A DNA stretch of 64,000 nucleotides from Oceanospirillum sp048264105 (GCA_048264105.1 JBLXDJ010000001.1:620001-684000); one strand, 5' to 3'; counted from the first letter of the stretch, positions 1-8,437 are shown. Made by a program: numbers and translations. The notes: generated from the sequence alone by a model not told the origin.

Positions 1-1232
1 TGAGCTCTGAAACCGGTAAAACTTTCGAAGATGCGAAAGGCGACCTGTGGCGTGGTATCGAAGTTGTTGAGCACGCGGCCAACATCCCAAGTCTGATGAT
101 GGGCGAAACCGTAGAAAACGTAGCCCGTGAAATCGACACCTACAGCTACATTCAGCCTCTGGGCGTATGTGCGGGTATTACTCCGTTTAACTTCCCGGCG
201 ATGATTCCGCTGTGGATGTACCCGATGGCGATCGCTTCCGGTAACACCTTCATCCTGAAGCCGTCTGAGCAGGATCCGCTGACACCGATGCGTCTGGCTG
301 AGCTGTTTGTAGAGGCGGGCGCGCCTAAAGGTGTTCTGCAGGTTCTGCACGGTGGTAAAGATCAGGTAGATTTCCTGCTGCATCACCCTGATATCCGTGC
401 GATCTCTTTTGTAGGTTCTGTGCCGGTTGGTCAGTACATCTACAAAACCGGTACCGACAACATGAAGCGTGTACAGAGCTTCGCCGGTGCTAAAAACCAC
501 ATGGTTGTGATGCCGGATGCTGCTAAACAGCGTGTGATTAACAACATTGCCGGTGCATCTGTGGGTGCTGCGGGTCAGCGCTGCATGGCGATCTCGGTCA
601 CCATTCTGGTGGGTGAAGCCCGCGAGTGGAAACACGAAATTAAAGAAGCTCTGATGCAGGCGCGTCCGGGTGCGTGGAATGATCCGGGTGCAAGCTATGG
701 TCCTGTAATCAGCCCTCAGGCGAAAGAGCGCATCTGCGGTCTGATCCAGAAGGGTGTTGATGAAGGTGCCGAGCTGCTGCTGGACGGTCGTGACTGTGTT
801 GTTGAAGGTTATCCTGATGGTAACTGGGTTGGCCCAACGCTGTTTGCCGGTGTTAAACCTGAAATGACCATCTATCAGGAAGAGATCTTCGGCCCTGTGC
901 TGTGTCTGGTAGAAGTGGATACTCTGGATGAGGCGATTGAGCTGATCAATAACTCCCCATACGGTAACGGTACGTCTATGTTTACCGCTTCCGGTGCGGC
1001 AGCACGTAAGTTCCAGCATGAAATCGAAGTGGGTCAGGTGGGTATTAACATTCCAATTCCTGTGCCGCTGCCATTCTTCTCGTTCACCGGTTGGAAAGGT
1101 TCTTTCTACGGTGATCAGCACGCTTACGGTAAGCAGGCGGTTCGTTTCTACACGGAAACCAAAACCATTACCGCACGCTGGTTTAACGAAGATATCGAAT
1201 CCGGCCCTAACTTCTCGATCAACCTGAAGTAA
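1..1232 (+). CDS. mmsA: Methylmalonate-semialdehyde dehydrogenase (CoA-acylating), 5' end missing
   Basis: Last step of valine degradation: methylmalonate semialdehyde + CoA + NAD+ to propionyl-CoA + CO2. The frame is open from base 3 without a start, so about the first 90 residues lie outside the window; the ATG at 96 is internal, because the residues before it (SSETGKTFEDAKGDLWRG) already match the family. The aldehyde dehydrogenase fold is clear: PFNFPAMIPLWM, the catalytic cysteine in GQRCMA (codon 582-584), and EEIFGPVL. The C-terminal PFFSFTGWKGSFYGD is typical of MmsA. Genes for the preceding steps of the same pathway follow on the same strand, and two strong stem-loops close this transcript. 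Confidence 0.95.
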   Translation, partial: SSETGKTFEDAKGDLWRGIEVVEHAANIPSLMMGETVENVAREIDTYSYIQPLGVCAGITPFNFPAMIPLWMYPMAIASGNTFILKPSEQDPLTPMRLAELFVEAGAPKGVLQVLHGGKDQVDFLLHHPDIRAISFVGSVPVGQYIYKTGTDNMKRVQSFAGAKNHMVVMPDAAKQRVINNIAGASVGAAGQRCMAISVTILVGEAREWKHEIKEALMQARPGAWNDPGASYGPVISPQAKERICGLIQKGVDEGAELLLDGRDCVVEGYPDGNWVGPTLFAGVKPEMTIYQEEIFGPVLCLVEVDTLDEAIELINNSPYGNGTSMFTASGAAARKFQHEIEVGQVGINIPIPVPLPFFSFTGWKGSFYGDQHAYGKQAVRFYTETKTITARWFNEDIESGPNFSINLK

Positions 1233-1240
1233 GCCGAACC

Positions 1241-1275
1241 GGCAGAACCTGAGTGATGTGGCTTCAGGTTCTGCC
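1241..1275 (+). terminator. Perfect 12-bp stem-loop after mmsA
   Basis: GGCAGAACCTGA (1241-1252) is exactly complementary to TCAGGTTCTGCC (1264-1275), with an 11-base loop. It starts 9 bases after the stop codon and has no T-run of its own. It is probably the first half of a double terminator or an mRNA 3'-end stabiliser. Confidence 0.6.
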
Positions 1276-1278
1276 TTT

Positions 1279-1310
1279 AAAACAGAGGAAGCTGCCCCTT
1301 CCTCTGTTTT
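1279..1310 (+). terminator. Rho-independent terminator of mmsA
   Basis: AAAACAGAGGAAG (1279-1291) pairs perfectly with CTTCCTCTGTTTT (1298-1310) around a 6-base loop. The right arm ends in a T-run and the left arm starts with an A-run, so it could work in both directions. Confidence 0.85.
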
Positions 1311-1353
1311 TATCCCTCAGTCTTTTTCCTTTAAAAACACAGTTTTAATCTTA

Positions 1354-1381
1354 TTGCATTATGGGGTTTATCCCTTATATT
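1354..1381 (+). promoter_or_regulatory. Candidate sigma-70 promoter for the valine operon
   Basis: TTGCAT (1354-1359) and TATATT (1376-1381) are separated by 16 bp. A LiuR-like dyad begins 12 bp after the -10 box, where a bound repressor would block initiation. The -35 match is only moderate. Confidence 0.35.
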
Positions 1382-1393
1382 GTTTAAGTGAAG

Positions 1394-1409
1394 TTGACGT
1401 AAACGTCAT
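1394..1409. promoter_or_regulatory. LiuR-like operator, site 1
   Basis: TGACGT-AA-ACGTCA (1395-1408) is a dyad with perfect 6-bp arms around a 2-bp centre. The core ACGTAAACGT recurs on the opposite strand at 8310-8319 before the importer operon. This layout resembles the ACGT-N2-ACGT operators described for the MerR-family regulator LiuR of branched-chain amino acid catabolism. The regulator assignment is inference; no liuR gene is in the window. Confidence 0.55.
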
Positions 1410-1590
1410 CTTTATAAAGTCGTGTTTCGACCGCTCGCTCTCAGACGGGCAACTCGCTTTTATAAAGATGATCCTGCTCCCGGGTTTTATGGCTTTTGGC
1501 CGGTGGTTTATACCGGCCGGTTTGCGCCAGTCACAGGGGCGATCTCTCAGGATCAATAATGAAAACACCTGTATTTAAACAACAGCACTT

Positions 1591-1602
1591 AAAAACAATA
1601 AC
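1591..1602 (+). promoter_or_regulatory. A-rich ARN-triplet leader tract before the acyl-CoA dehydrogenase
   Basis: AAAAACAATAAC reads as successive A-R-N triplets, which the distal face of Hfq binds and which form Crc/Hfq CA-motifs in Pseudomonas. It lies 20 bases before the start codon. Near-identical tracts occur before mmsB, prpE, the importer ATPase and the importer binding protein. Confidence 0.45.
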
Positions 1603-1622
1603 GACAGCCAATGGTATGAATT

Positions 1623-2789
1623 ATGGATTTTAATCTTTCAGAAGATCAGATCGCCTTCCGTGATGCCGCGCGGTCTTTTGCTCAGAATGAGATGGCTCCA
1701 CATGCAGCTCAATGGGATGCCGAGCATATTTTTCCGGTGGATGTGATCAAGAAAGCCGGTGAAATGGGATTCTGTGGAATCTACGTACCGGAAGAGGCGG
1801 GCGGCATGGGTCTTAGCCGTCTGGATGCCAGCGTGATTATCGAAGAGCTGGCGATGGGCTGCACCTCAACCACCGCTTATATCACCATTCACAACATGGC
1901 CACCTGGATGATCGCAAGCTTTGCTGCGGATGATCTGCGTGATGAGTTTGCGCCACCAATGGCGATGGGTGAGCTGCTGGGTTCTTACTGCCTGACTGAG
2001 CCGGGTGCCGGTTCTGACGCGGGTTCTCTGCGTACGTCTGCCCGCCGTGACGGTGATGATTACATCCTGAATGGCAGCAAAATGTTTATCTCCGGCGCCG
2101 GCAGCACCGATGTGCTGGTGGTGATGGCCCGTACCGGTACTCAGGAAGATGGCGCGAAAGGTATCTCGGCTTTTGTTGTACCAGCGGATGCTGAAGGCAT
2201 TCACTACGGTAAGGCAGAAGAAAAGATGGGCTGGAACAGTCAGCCAACCCGCCTGATCACTTTTGAAGATGTGCGTGTACCAGCCCGTAATATTCTGGGT
2301 AAAGAGGGTGATGGTTTCAAAATCGCCATGAAGGGGCTGGATGGCGGTCGTATCAATATCGCGACCTGTTCTCTCGGCGCGGCTCAGGCGGCTGTTAACG
2401 ATACCCAGCGCTACATGCAGGAGCGTGAACAGTTCGGTAAGCCGCTGGCAAGTTTCCAGGCGCTGCAGTTCAAGCTGGCGGATATGGTGACGCAGCTGGT
2501 GGCATCCCGTCAGATGGTGCGTCTTGCAGCATCCAAGCTGGATGAGAAAGACGGTGAGGCAACACTTTACTGCGCCATGGCGAAACGCTTTGCCACGGAT
2601 GCCTGTTTTGATGTGACCAACGATGCGATTCAGCTGCACGGTGGTTACGGTTATATCAAGGAATACCCTCTGGAGCGCTACATGCGTGATGCCCGTGTGC
2701 ATCAGATTCTGGAAGGTACTAATGAAATTATGCGTTTAATTATTTCTCGCCGCGTCATGATGGACGGCGTTCTGGAGGTTATTCGATGA
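1623..2789 (+). CDS. Acyl-CoA dehydrogenase, probably isobutyryl-CoA dehydrogenase
   Basis: FAD enzyme predicted to oxidise isobutyryl-CoA to methacrylyl-CoA in valine breakdown. At 388 residues it has the normal family length. Visible signatures are YCLTEPGAGSDAGSLRT (substrate/FAD binding, about residues 122-138), LHGGYGYIKEYPLERYMRDA and the catalytic base Glu364 in EGTNEIMR. The substrate is inferred from context: the stop overlaps the next gene (a crotonase) by 4 bp, and 3-hydroxyisobutyryl-CoA hydrolase and MmsB follow. The start MDFNLSEDQ fits family N-termini; the ribosome site is weak, and two short ORFs with earlier ATGs (1611, 1616) sit just before it. Confidence 0.9.
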   Translation: MDFNLSEDQIAFRDAARSFAQNEMAPHAAQWDAEHIFPVDVIKKAGEMGFCGIYVPEEAGGMGLSRLDASVIIEELAMGCTSTTAYITIHNMATWMIASFAADDLRDEFAPPMAMGELLGSYCLTEPGAGSDAGSLRTSARRDGDDYILNGSKMFISGAGSTDVLVVMARTGTQEDGAKGISAFVVPADAEGIHYGKAEEKMGWNSQPTRLITFEDVRVPARNILGKEGDGFKIAMKGLDGGRINIATCSLGAAQAAVNDTQRYMQEREQFGKPLASFQALQFKLADMVTQLVASRQMVRLAASKLDEKDGEATLYCAMAKRFATDACFDVTNDAIQLHGGYGYIKEYPLERYMRDARVHQILEGTNEIMRLIISRRVMMDGVLEVIR

Positions 2790-3589
2790 GCCATTCAAGT
2801 GTTAAATCTACAACTGAAAAACTCCTGTTAGACGTTCAGGGTAATACTGCAATCCTGACGATCAATAACCCTCCTGCGAACACCTGGGATGATGAGTCTC
2901 TGCCTGCTCTGAAAAAGCTGATCGAAGACCTGAATGCCGATCTGGATATTTATGCGCTGGTGGTGACCGGTCAGGGCGAGAAATTCTTCTCTGCCGGTGC
3001 GGATCTGAACAAGTTTGCCGATGGCGATAAAGCTGTGGCCCGTCAGATGGCGCGTATTTTCGGTGAAGCCTTTGAGACCCTGCAGGAGTTCCGTGGTGTT
3101 TCTATCGCGGCGATCAATGGCTACGCCATGGGTGGTGGTCTGGAGTGTGCGCTGGCCTGTGATATCCGTATCGCAGAAGAGCAGGCGCAGATGGCGCTGC
3201 CGGAAGCCGCTGTGGGTCTGCTGCCCTGTGCCGGCGGTACTCAGAACCTATCCTGGCTGGTAGGTGAAGGTTGGGCGAAGCGCATGATCCTGTGCGGTGA
3301 GCGTGTTACCGCTGAGAAGGCTGAGAAGATCGGTCTGGTAGAAGAAGTGGTTGCTAAAGGTGAAGCCCTGGCGACCGCTATCGCGCTGGCTGAGAAAGTG
3401 GCGAAACAAAGCCCTGTAGCCGTGACCGCCTGTAAGAATCTGGTTCACAACGCCCGAGGCAATAACTCGCTGGCTGTGGGCTGCATGCAGGAGCGTGAGC
3501 TGTTTGTTGATCTGTTTGATACTCAGGACCAGAAAGAAGGCGTGAATGCGTTCCTTGAGAAGCGCAAACCGGAATGGAAAAACGCCTGA
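2786..3589 (+). CDS. Enoyl-CoA hydratase, probably methacrylyl-CoA hydratase
   Basis: Crotonase-fold enzyme of 267 residues predicted to hydrate methacrylyl-CoA to 3-hydroxyisobutyryl-CoA. Both catalytic glutamates are present: Glu120 in GGGLECALACDIR and Glu140 in ALPEAAVGLLP. The oxyanion-hole segment AGADLNKF is also clear. Its ATG overlaps the dehydrogenase stop (ATGA at 2786-2789), so the two are probably translationally coupled. A 71-bp gap separates it from the hydrolase. The specific substrate follows from the operon, not from the sequence alone. Confidence 0.9.
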   Translation: MSHSSVKSTTEKLLLDVQGNTAILTINNPPANTWDDESLPALKKLIEDLNADLDIYALVVTGQGEKFFSAGADLNKFADGDKAVARQMARIFGEAFETLQEFRGVSIAAINGYAMGGGLECALACDIRIAEEQAQMALPEAAVGLLPCAGGTQNLSWLVGEGWAKRMILCGERVTAEKAEKIGLVEEVVAKGEALATAIALAEKVAKQSPVAVTACKNLVHNARGNNSLAVGCMQERELFVDLFDTQDQKEGVNAFLEKRKPEWKNA

Positions 3590-3660
3590 TACCTGTATCG
3601 GCGTGATGTTATTCAGCGGTTTTCGCTTTCTTAACGGTCACAATATCTGAGGGATCTTTA

Positions 3661-4773
3661 ATGTCTGATGCACCTGTAATTTTTGAAGAGCTGGCGACAC
3701 GGGACGGTCATCTGATCGGTGTGGCCACGCTTAACGCTCCGAAAGCGCTTAACGCTTTAAGCCTTGAGATGATCGAGGCGATGTATCCGCAGTTTCTGGC
3801 CTGGCAGCAAAACGATCAGGTTAAAGCCGTCTGGCTGCAGGGCGCGGGTGATAAAGCGTTTTGTGCCGGTGGCGATATTGTTCAGCTGTACAACTCTATG
3901 GTTGAACACCCCGGTGGTCCGAACCCGTACGCAGAAAAGTTTTTCACGGACGAGTACCGTCTGGATCATCTGATTCATACTTACAGCAAGCCGTTCATCC
4001 TGTGGGGTAACGGTATTGTGATGGGTGGCGGTTTGGGTCTGATGGCCGGAGCCAGTCATCGTGTGGTAACCGAGTCGGCCCGTATTGCGATGCCGGAAAT
4101 TACCATCGGTCTCTATCCTGATGTGGGCGGTAGTTACTTCCTGAACCGTATGCCGGGTCGTACCGGCCTGTTCCTGGGGTTGACCGGTGCCAACATCAAT
4201 GCCGCTGATGCCCTGTTTGTCGGTCTGGGTGATCGTTTTGTGACCCATGATCGCCGTGAAGCGACCTTTGACGCGCTGAAAGCCGCAGACTGGTCTGCCG
4301 ATGCGGAAACCGTTGTCAATCAGGTGCTGCGTCAGCAGGAATCACAAAGCCTTGAAGCGCTGCCTGCGTCACCGGTTCGTGAGCATTTTGATCTGATTCA
4401 GCAGCTGACCGATGCCGATGATGTGGCAACTCTGGTTAAGCAGATCACCTCTATTAAGACGGAAGATAAGTGGCTGTCCCGCGCAGCCGGAACGCTGGCG
4501 GCAGGCTCGCCAACGGCGATGCAGCTGATCGTGCGTCAGCTTAAAGTAACCCGTCAGATGTCGCTGGCTGAGGTGTTCCGTTCCGAGCTGAATCTGTCGG
4601 TGCAGGCGGCCTGTAAAGGTGAGTTTGCCGAGGGGATTCGTGCCCTGCTGATCGATAAAGATCGTGAGCCGAAATGGCACAGTGCTGATGTGGCTGCAGT
4701 GGAAACCGAGTGGCTGGACAGTTTCTTTGAGCCTCTGTGGGCTGAGGGGCGGCACCCGCTGAATGATCTTTAA
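3661..4773 (+). CDS. 3-hydroxyisobutyryl-CoA hydrolase
   Basis: Releases free 3-hydroxyisobutyrate from its CoA ester in valine breakdown. It is a 370-residue member of the longer ECH_2/HIBCH branch of the crotonase family, about 100 residues longer than a hydratase. Diagnostic stretches are AFCAGGDI, GIVMGGGLGLMAGASHR and MPEITIGLYPDVGGSYFLNR, the last carrying the catalytic Glu and Asp. A GAGGG-like ribosome site (TGAGGGATC) precedes the ATG. It sits between the hydratase and MmsB, in pathway order. Confidence 0.93.
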   Translation: MSDAPVIFEELATRDGHLIGVATLNAPKALNALSLEMIEAMYPQFLAWQQNDQVKAVWLQGAGDKAFCAGGDIVQLYNSMVEHPGGPNPYAEKFFTDEYRLDHLIHTYSKPFILWGNGIVMGGGLGLMAGASHRVVTESARIAMPEITIGLYPDVGGSYFLNRMPGRTGLFLGLTGANINAADALFVGLGDRFVTHDRREATFDALKAADWSADAETVVNQVLRQQESQSLEALPASPVREHFDLIQQLTDADDVATLVKQITSIKTEDKWLSRAAGTLAAGSPTAMQLIVRQLKVTRQMSLAEVFRSELNLSVQAACKGEFAEGIRALLIDKDREPKWHSADVAAVETEWLDSFFEPLWAEGRHPLNDL

Positions 4774-4847
4774 ACAGCGCCCGTTATAAGTTTCGTTGGC
4801 AGGGCGGTGCTGATGCGCTGTTCTGCCCATAATACCGAGCTAACAGT

Positions 4848-4887
4848 TAAAACAATCTAGAAATCAAAACAATCAAAACAAGAACAA
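4848..4887 (+). promoter_or_regulatory. A-rich ARN-type leader tract before mmsB
   Basis: About 40 bases of A-rich sequence with repeated AAAACAAT, AATCAAAACAAG and AACAA units end directly at the ribosome site (TGGAG) of mmsB. An ATG at 4888 inside that site opens a 6-codon ORF overlapping the mmsB start. The same arrangement precedes prpE. Confidence 0.45.
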
Positions 4888-4900
4888 ATGGAGATTACAG

Positions 4901-5791
4901 ATGGCTAAGATCGCATTTATCGGTTTAGGCAACATGGGTGGCCCTATGGCTGTGAATCTGGTTAAAGCGGGTCATGAAGTGACCGTTTTTGACCTGGTTC
5001 CTGCAGCTGTTGAAGCGGCTGTTGCAGAGGGTGCTCAGTCTGCTGCATCAGCAGAGGCAGCAGCAACCAGCAAGGACTTTGTTATCTCTATGCTGCCGGC
5101 TCAGCAGCATGTTGAAGGTCTGTATATCGACCAGACGGGTCTGCTGGATATCGTTGATAAAAACACCGTTATTATCGATTCAAGCACCATCGCAGCAGAA
5201 TCTGCTCAGCGTGTGGCGGCAGAAGCGGAAAAGCGTGGCATCAAGATGGTTGATGCGCCGGTATCCGGTGGTGTTGGTGGTGCTAAGGCCGGTACGCTGT
5301 CCTTTATCGTGGGCGGTACTGAAGAAGCCTTTGAGCTGGTTAAGCCGATTCTGGAAGCGATGGGTAAGAATATCTTCCATGCGGGTGCTTCCGGTGCGGG
5401 TCAGGTGGCTAAAGTGTGTAACAACATGCTGCTGGCGATTCTGATGGCGGGTACGACCGAAGCGATCGGTATGGGTGTTAAGAACGGTCTGGATCCTGCG
5501 GTACTGTCTGACATTATGTCGAAGAGCTCCGGTAACAACTGGGCGCTGCAGGTCTATAACCCGTATCCGGGTGTGATGGAGAATGCTCCGGCTTCTAACG
5601 GTTATCAGGGTGGCTTTATGGTTGACCTGATGGCGAAAGATCTGGGGCTGGCCTTTGACTCGGCAGTTAAATCCCGTTGCAGCATCCCGATGGGTTCTAT
5701 GGCCCGTAACCTGTTTGCCCTGCATGCGGCTAACGGTAACGGTTCACTGGACTTCTCCAGCATCCAGAAGATGTTTGCTGATCTGGACTAA
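4901..5791 (+). CDS. mmsB: 3-hydroxyisobutyrate dehydrogenase
   Basis: NAD-dependent oxidation of 3-hydroxyisobutyrate to methylmalonate semialdehyde, the substrate of MmsA. The 296-residue length is typical. The Rossmann motif FIGLGNMGGPMA opens the protein. The substrate motif DAPVSGGVGGAKAGTL lies near residues 122-137, and the catalytic lysine is Lys171 in GQVAKVCNNM. A good GGAG ribosome site lies 8 bases before the ATG. With mmsA this completes the route from isobutyryl-CoA to propionyl-CoA. Confidence 0.96.
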   Translation: MAKIAFIGLGNMGGPMAVNLVKAGHEVTVFDLVPAAVEAAVAEGAQSAASAEAAATSKDFVISMLPAQQHVEGLYIDQTGLLDIVDKNTVIIDSSTIAAESAQRVAAEAEKRGIKMVDAPVSGGVGGAKAGTLSFIVGGTEEAFELVKPILEAMGKNIFHAGASGAGQVAKVCNNMLLAILMAGTTEAIGMGVKNGLDPAVLSDIMSKSSGNNWALQVYNPYPGVMENAPASNGYQGGFMVDLMAKDLGLAFDSAVKSRCSIPMGSMARNLFALHAANGNGSLDFSSIQKMFADLD

Positions 5792-6136
5792 TACGTCCCG
5801 GCTCTGTATCTCCTTTAGTCCAATAGCATATTGTCAGACATCAAGAGATGTCTGCTTTGGACAGAAGTGAGTGCAGAGCTTTTCTTTTGTAAGTCGTTTA
5901 TGCCTGATATCTTCGTCAGGTGGCCTGAACAGGAGTTTGGGCAGGTTATTCCGCTAACCGGCGGGTAACAGCTTCTCCGGAAGCTATCGAAAACCGATTC
6001 AGTAATAAAAACAATAAGTACTGAGAACAGATCCGGAATCTGAGGTTTTTAGGGAATTTTGAAAACATCGGATCCTGTGATTCAAATTTTCAGTCATGTT
6101 TGCCGCAATAAGTTTGCCCGGGACGATCCCCGGGTC
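5792..6136. other. Gene-free stretch between mmsB and prpE
   Basis: No gene seen. CAGACATC/GATGTCTG (5835-5842 with 5847-5854) forms a perfect 8-bp hairpin without a T-run, possibly the end of the mmsB message. AATAAAAACAATAAG (6004-6018) is another ARN-like tract. CCCGGG/CCCGGG (6117-6122 with 6129-6134) is a GC-only 6-bp hairpin ending 2 bases before the prpE leader tract. Confidence 0.5.
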
Positions 6137-6150
6137 AAAACAATAACAAA
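6137..6150 (+). promoter_or_regulatory. ARN-triplet leader tract before prpE
   Basis: AAAACAATAACAAA lies just before the prpE ribosome site (GGATGG) and next to the GC hairpin at 6117-6134. An ATG at 6150 opens a 9-codon out-of-frame ORF overlapping the prpE start. It shares the core AACAATAAC with the other catabolic leaders in this window. Confidence 0.5.
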
Positions 6151-6153
6151 TGG

Positions 6154-8061
6154 ATGGCCGATATGAGTTATGCAAGTGAATATCAGCGTTCGCTGAATGA
6201 ACCGGAAGCGTTCTGGAAAGATCAGGCGGACAACATCGCCTGGTTTAAAAAACCGGAAAACATTCTGGAAGCCCTCGACGACGGTACTCACCGTTGGTTT
6301 GCCGATGGTGAGCTGAACAGCAGCTACCTGGCGCTGGATTATCAGATTGAACAGGGGCGAGGTGAGCAGACCGCGCTTATCTATGACTCTCCTGCGACCA
6401 ACTCCAAGAAACAATTCACTTATAACGAACTGCGTGACCAGGTGGCTCAGTTTGCCGGTGCCCTGACCAGTCTGGGTGTGGGCAAAGGCGATGGCGTTAT
6501 TATCTATATGCCGATGGTGCCGGAAGCCGGTATCGCGATGCTGGCCTGTGCCCGAATCGGCGCGGTGCACTCTGTTGTGTTTGGTGGTTTTGCCCCTCAT
6601 GAGCTGGCGATCCGTATCAACGATGCCAAGCCTAAGGTCGTACTGACCGCGTCCTGCGGTATCGAATTTACCAAGGTGATTGAATACAAACCGCTGGTTG
6701 ATGCGGCGATGGATCAGGCCGAGCATAAGCCGGAGCGTGTTGTCGTTCTGCAGCGTCCTCAGGCGAAAGCTGAGATGCAGGCGGGTCGTGACCTGGATTG
6801 GTACGAACTGTTTGAACAGTCTTCGCCGGTGGGTTGCACGCCGATGAAGAGTACGGACCCGCTGTATATCATGTACACCTCGGGTACCACAGGTAAGCCA
6901 AAAGGTATCGTGCGGGACAATGGCGGTCATGCGGTTGCTCTGTATTATGCACTGCGCAACATCTACAACATGCAGGCTGGTGATGTCTGGATGGGCTGCT
7001 CCGATGTCGGCTGGGTTGTTGGTCACTCCTTTATTATGTATGGCCCGCTGATGGGCGGCTGTACCACGGTCTTCTTTGAAGGTAAGCCGGTTCGGACCCC
7101 GGATGCCGGTACTTTCTGGCGGGTTGTTGAAGAGTACAAGGTGAACGGTATGTTCGCAGCTCCTACGGCGTTCCGTGCGATCCGAAAAGAAGATCCGGAC
7201 GGCAATCTGTTCCGTCAGTACGATGTTTCCTCTCTTAAACATATTTTTGTCGCCGGTGAAAAGCTCGATTCTCCGACCTATCACTGGCTGCATGAGATCT
7301 CTCAGAAACCGATCTACGACCACTGGTGGCAGACTGAAACCGGCTGGCCGGTAACGGCTCCTGCTACGGCTCTGGGCGCGACCGATATCCGTGTGGGCTC
7401 TACAAACCGTGCGGTTGCCGGTTATGACGTTCAGGTGCTGGACCCGATGGGACATCAGCTGGGCGCGAATGAGAATGGTGGTATTGCTATTAAACTGCCA
7501 TTGCCACCGGGCTGCGCTCAGACCCTCTGGAATGATCATGAGCGTTATCTGAGTTCCTATCTGGGTGATTACCCTGGCTACTACCACACAGGTGATGGTG
7601 GTTACATCGATGAAAACGGCTTTGTTTACATCATGGGGCGTACCGATGATGTGATTAATGTCTCCGGTCACCGTCTCTCCACCGGTGAGATGGAAGAGCT
7701 GGTCGCCAAGCACCCTGCAGTTGCTGAGTGTGCCGTGATCGGTGTTCAGGAAGCCCTGAAGGGGCAGGTGCCGGTAGGTCTGATTCTGCTCAAGGATGGT
7801 GTCGATATCGCCGAAGAGGAGTTGGAGAAAGAGCTGGTCGCCATGATTCGTGAGCAGATCGGTGCTATTGCCTGCTTCCAGCGAGCGCTTGTGGTGGATC
7901 GCCTGCCTAAGACCCGTTCCGGTAAGATTTTGCGTGCGGTGCTGCGCAAGATTGCCAATGGTGAGTCTTATGCGATGCCTTCAACCATTGATGATGAATC
8001 GATACTGCCGGAAATTACCGAGAAAATGGTTCACGAAGGGCTGGCACCTGAGCCTGCGTGA
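6154..8061 (+). CDS. prpE: Propionyl-CoA synthetase (propionate--CoA ligase)
   Basis: AMP-forming ligase that activates propionate, 635 residues, close to PrpE length. Adenylation motifs are in order: YTSGTTGKPKGIV (phosphate loop), WWQTETGW, and YHTGDGGYIDENGFVYIMGRTDD with VSGHRLSTGE at the hinge. The reactive lysine is Lys591 in KTRSGKIL, the residue usually acetylated in this family. The ATG at 6163 (MSYASEYQ) fits the GGATGG ribosome site better than 6154, so the true protein may be 3 residues shorter. Placed beside the valine genes, it feeds the same propionyl-CoA pool; acetyl-CoA synthetase is the nearest alternative but less likely. Confidence 0.9.
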   Translation: MADMSYASEYQRSLNEPEAFWKDQADNIAWFKKPENILEALDDGTHRWFADGELNSSYLALDYQIEQGRGEQTALIYDSPATNSKKQFTYNELRDQVAQFAGALTSLGVGKGDGVIIYMPMVPEAGIAMLACARIGAVHSVVFGGFAPHELAIRINDAKPKVVLTASCGIEFTKVIEYKPLVDAAMDQAEHKPERVVVLQRPQAKAEMQAGRDLDWYELFEQSSPVGCTPMKSTDPLYIMYTSGTTGKPKGIVRDNGGHAVALYYALRNIYNMQAGDVWMGCSDVGWVVGHSFIMYGPLMGGCTTVFFEGKPVRTPDAGTFWRVVEEYKVNGMFAAPTAFRAIRKEDPDGNLFRQYDVSSLKHIFVAGEKLDSPTYHWLHEISQKPIYDHWWQTETGWPVTAPATALGATDIRVGSTNRAVAGYDVQVLDPMGHQLGANENGGIAIKLPLPPGCAQTLWNDHERYLSSYLGDYPGYYHTGDGGYIDENGFVYIMGRTDDVINVSGHRLSTGEMEELVAKHPAVAECAVIGVQEALKGQVPVGLILLKDGVDIAEEELEKELVAMIREQIGAIACFQRALVVDRLPKTRSGKILRAVLRKIANGESYAMPSTIDDESILPEITEKMVHEGLAPEPA

Positions 8062-8080
8062 GCGGTAATTTCAAACTGAA

Positions 8081-8130
8081 GGCGAGGGCAGGGCTTATTC
8101 GGCATTTTTAAGCCTGTCCTCACCTTATTT
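8081..8130 (+). terminator. Imperfect terminator of prpE
   Basis: GGCGAGGGCAGGGCTT pairs with AAGCCTGTCCTCACC, with G-U pairs and one bulge, followed by a short TTATTT. It begins 19 bases after the stop codon. Confidence 0.5.
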
Positions 8131-8306
8131 GCCAATCTGTTTTGTTAACCTGCTGTTTTTGAACAATAATTTTATAATTTCTTAAGTGACCGGATAGTCT
8201 CTTTTTTGCGACAAATGACCGCAGATAGTCACAAGTTTTAAACAATGTTAGCCATTGGTCTAATAGGTAAAAAAAGGGATTGTACGGGCTTTTTAAACCC
8301 TATATG

Positions 8307-8320
8307 TTACGTTTACGTAA
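8307..8320. promoter_or_regulatory. LiuR-like operator, site 2
   Basis: TTACGT-TT-ACGTAA has perfect 6-bp arms around a 2-bp centre. Its core is the exact reverse complement of site 1 (1397-1406). It overlaps a weak -10 box upstream of the branched-chain-type importer, which suggests shared control with the valine operon. Confidence 0.55.
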
Positions 8321-8419
8321 AGGTTATTTAGAAGCCTTTGGCTGGTCTGGCCGGAAGCGGATCCGGAGTAAATCCGGAACATTAAAAATAATAAATCCGG
8401 TAGGAATTCAGACCCGCAT

Positions 8420-8437
8420 AAAACAATAACAATACAA
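8420..8437 (+). promoter_or_regulatory. ARN-triplet leader tract of the importer operon
   Basis: AAAACAATAACAATACAA is the longest clean match to the tract shared by the catabolic genes here. A mini-ORF starts 3 bases after it, at 8441, instead of the main gene. Confidence 0.45.

Larger units (their letters stand above)
1311..1622. other. Gene-free leader region before the acyl-CoA dehydrogenase operon
   Basis: No convincing gene here; the 106-codon reading frame across it has no family look and overlaps the terminator. It holds a candidate promoter, a LiuR-like dyad and an A-rich leader tract (listed separately). It also holds a perfect 11-bp inverted repeat (1408-1418 with 1459-1469, built on TTTATAAA) and a 7-bp hairpin GGCCGGT/ACCGGCC (1498-1504 with 1512-1518). 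The start region contains two tiny out-of-frame ORFs: ATG GTA TGA at 1611 and a 5-codon ORF from 1616 that overlaps the real start at 1623. Confidence 0.6.

Noticed and set aside
1258..1578. 106-codon open frame after mmsA
   Set aside because: It runs through the terminator, promoter and operator region, has no family resemblance and no ribosome site.
1866..2702. 278-codon minus-strand frame opposite the acyl-CoA dehydrogenase
   Set aside because: Antisense shadow; no motifs.
6094..7713. 539-codon open frame on the minus strand opposite prpE
   Set aside because: Antisense shadow of a clearly coding gene; composition (His, Thr and Arg rich) is typical of reverse-strand frames in such genes.
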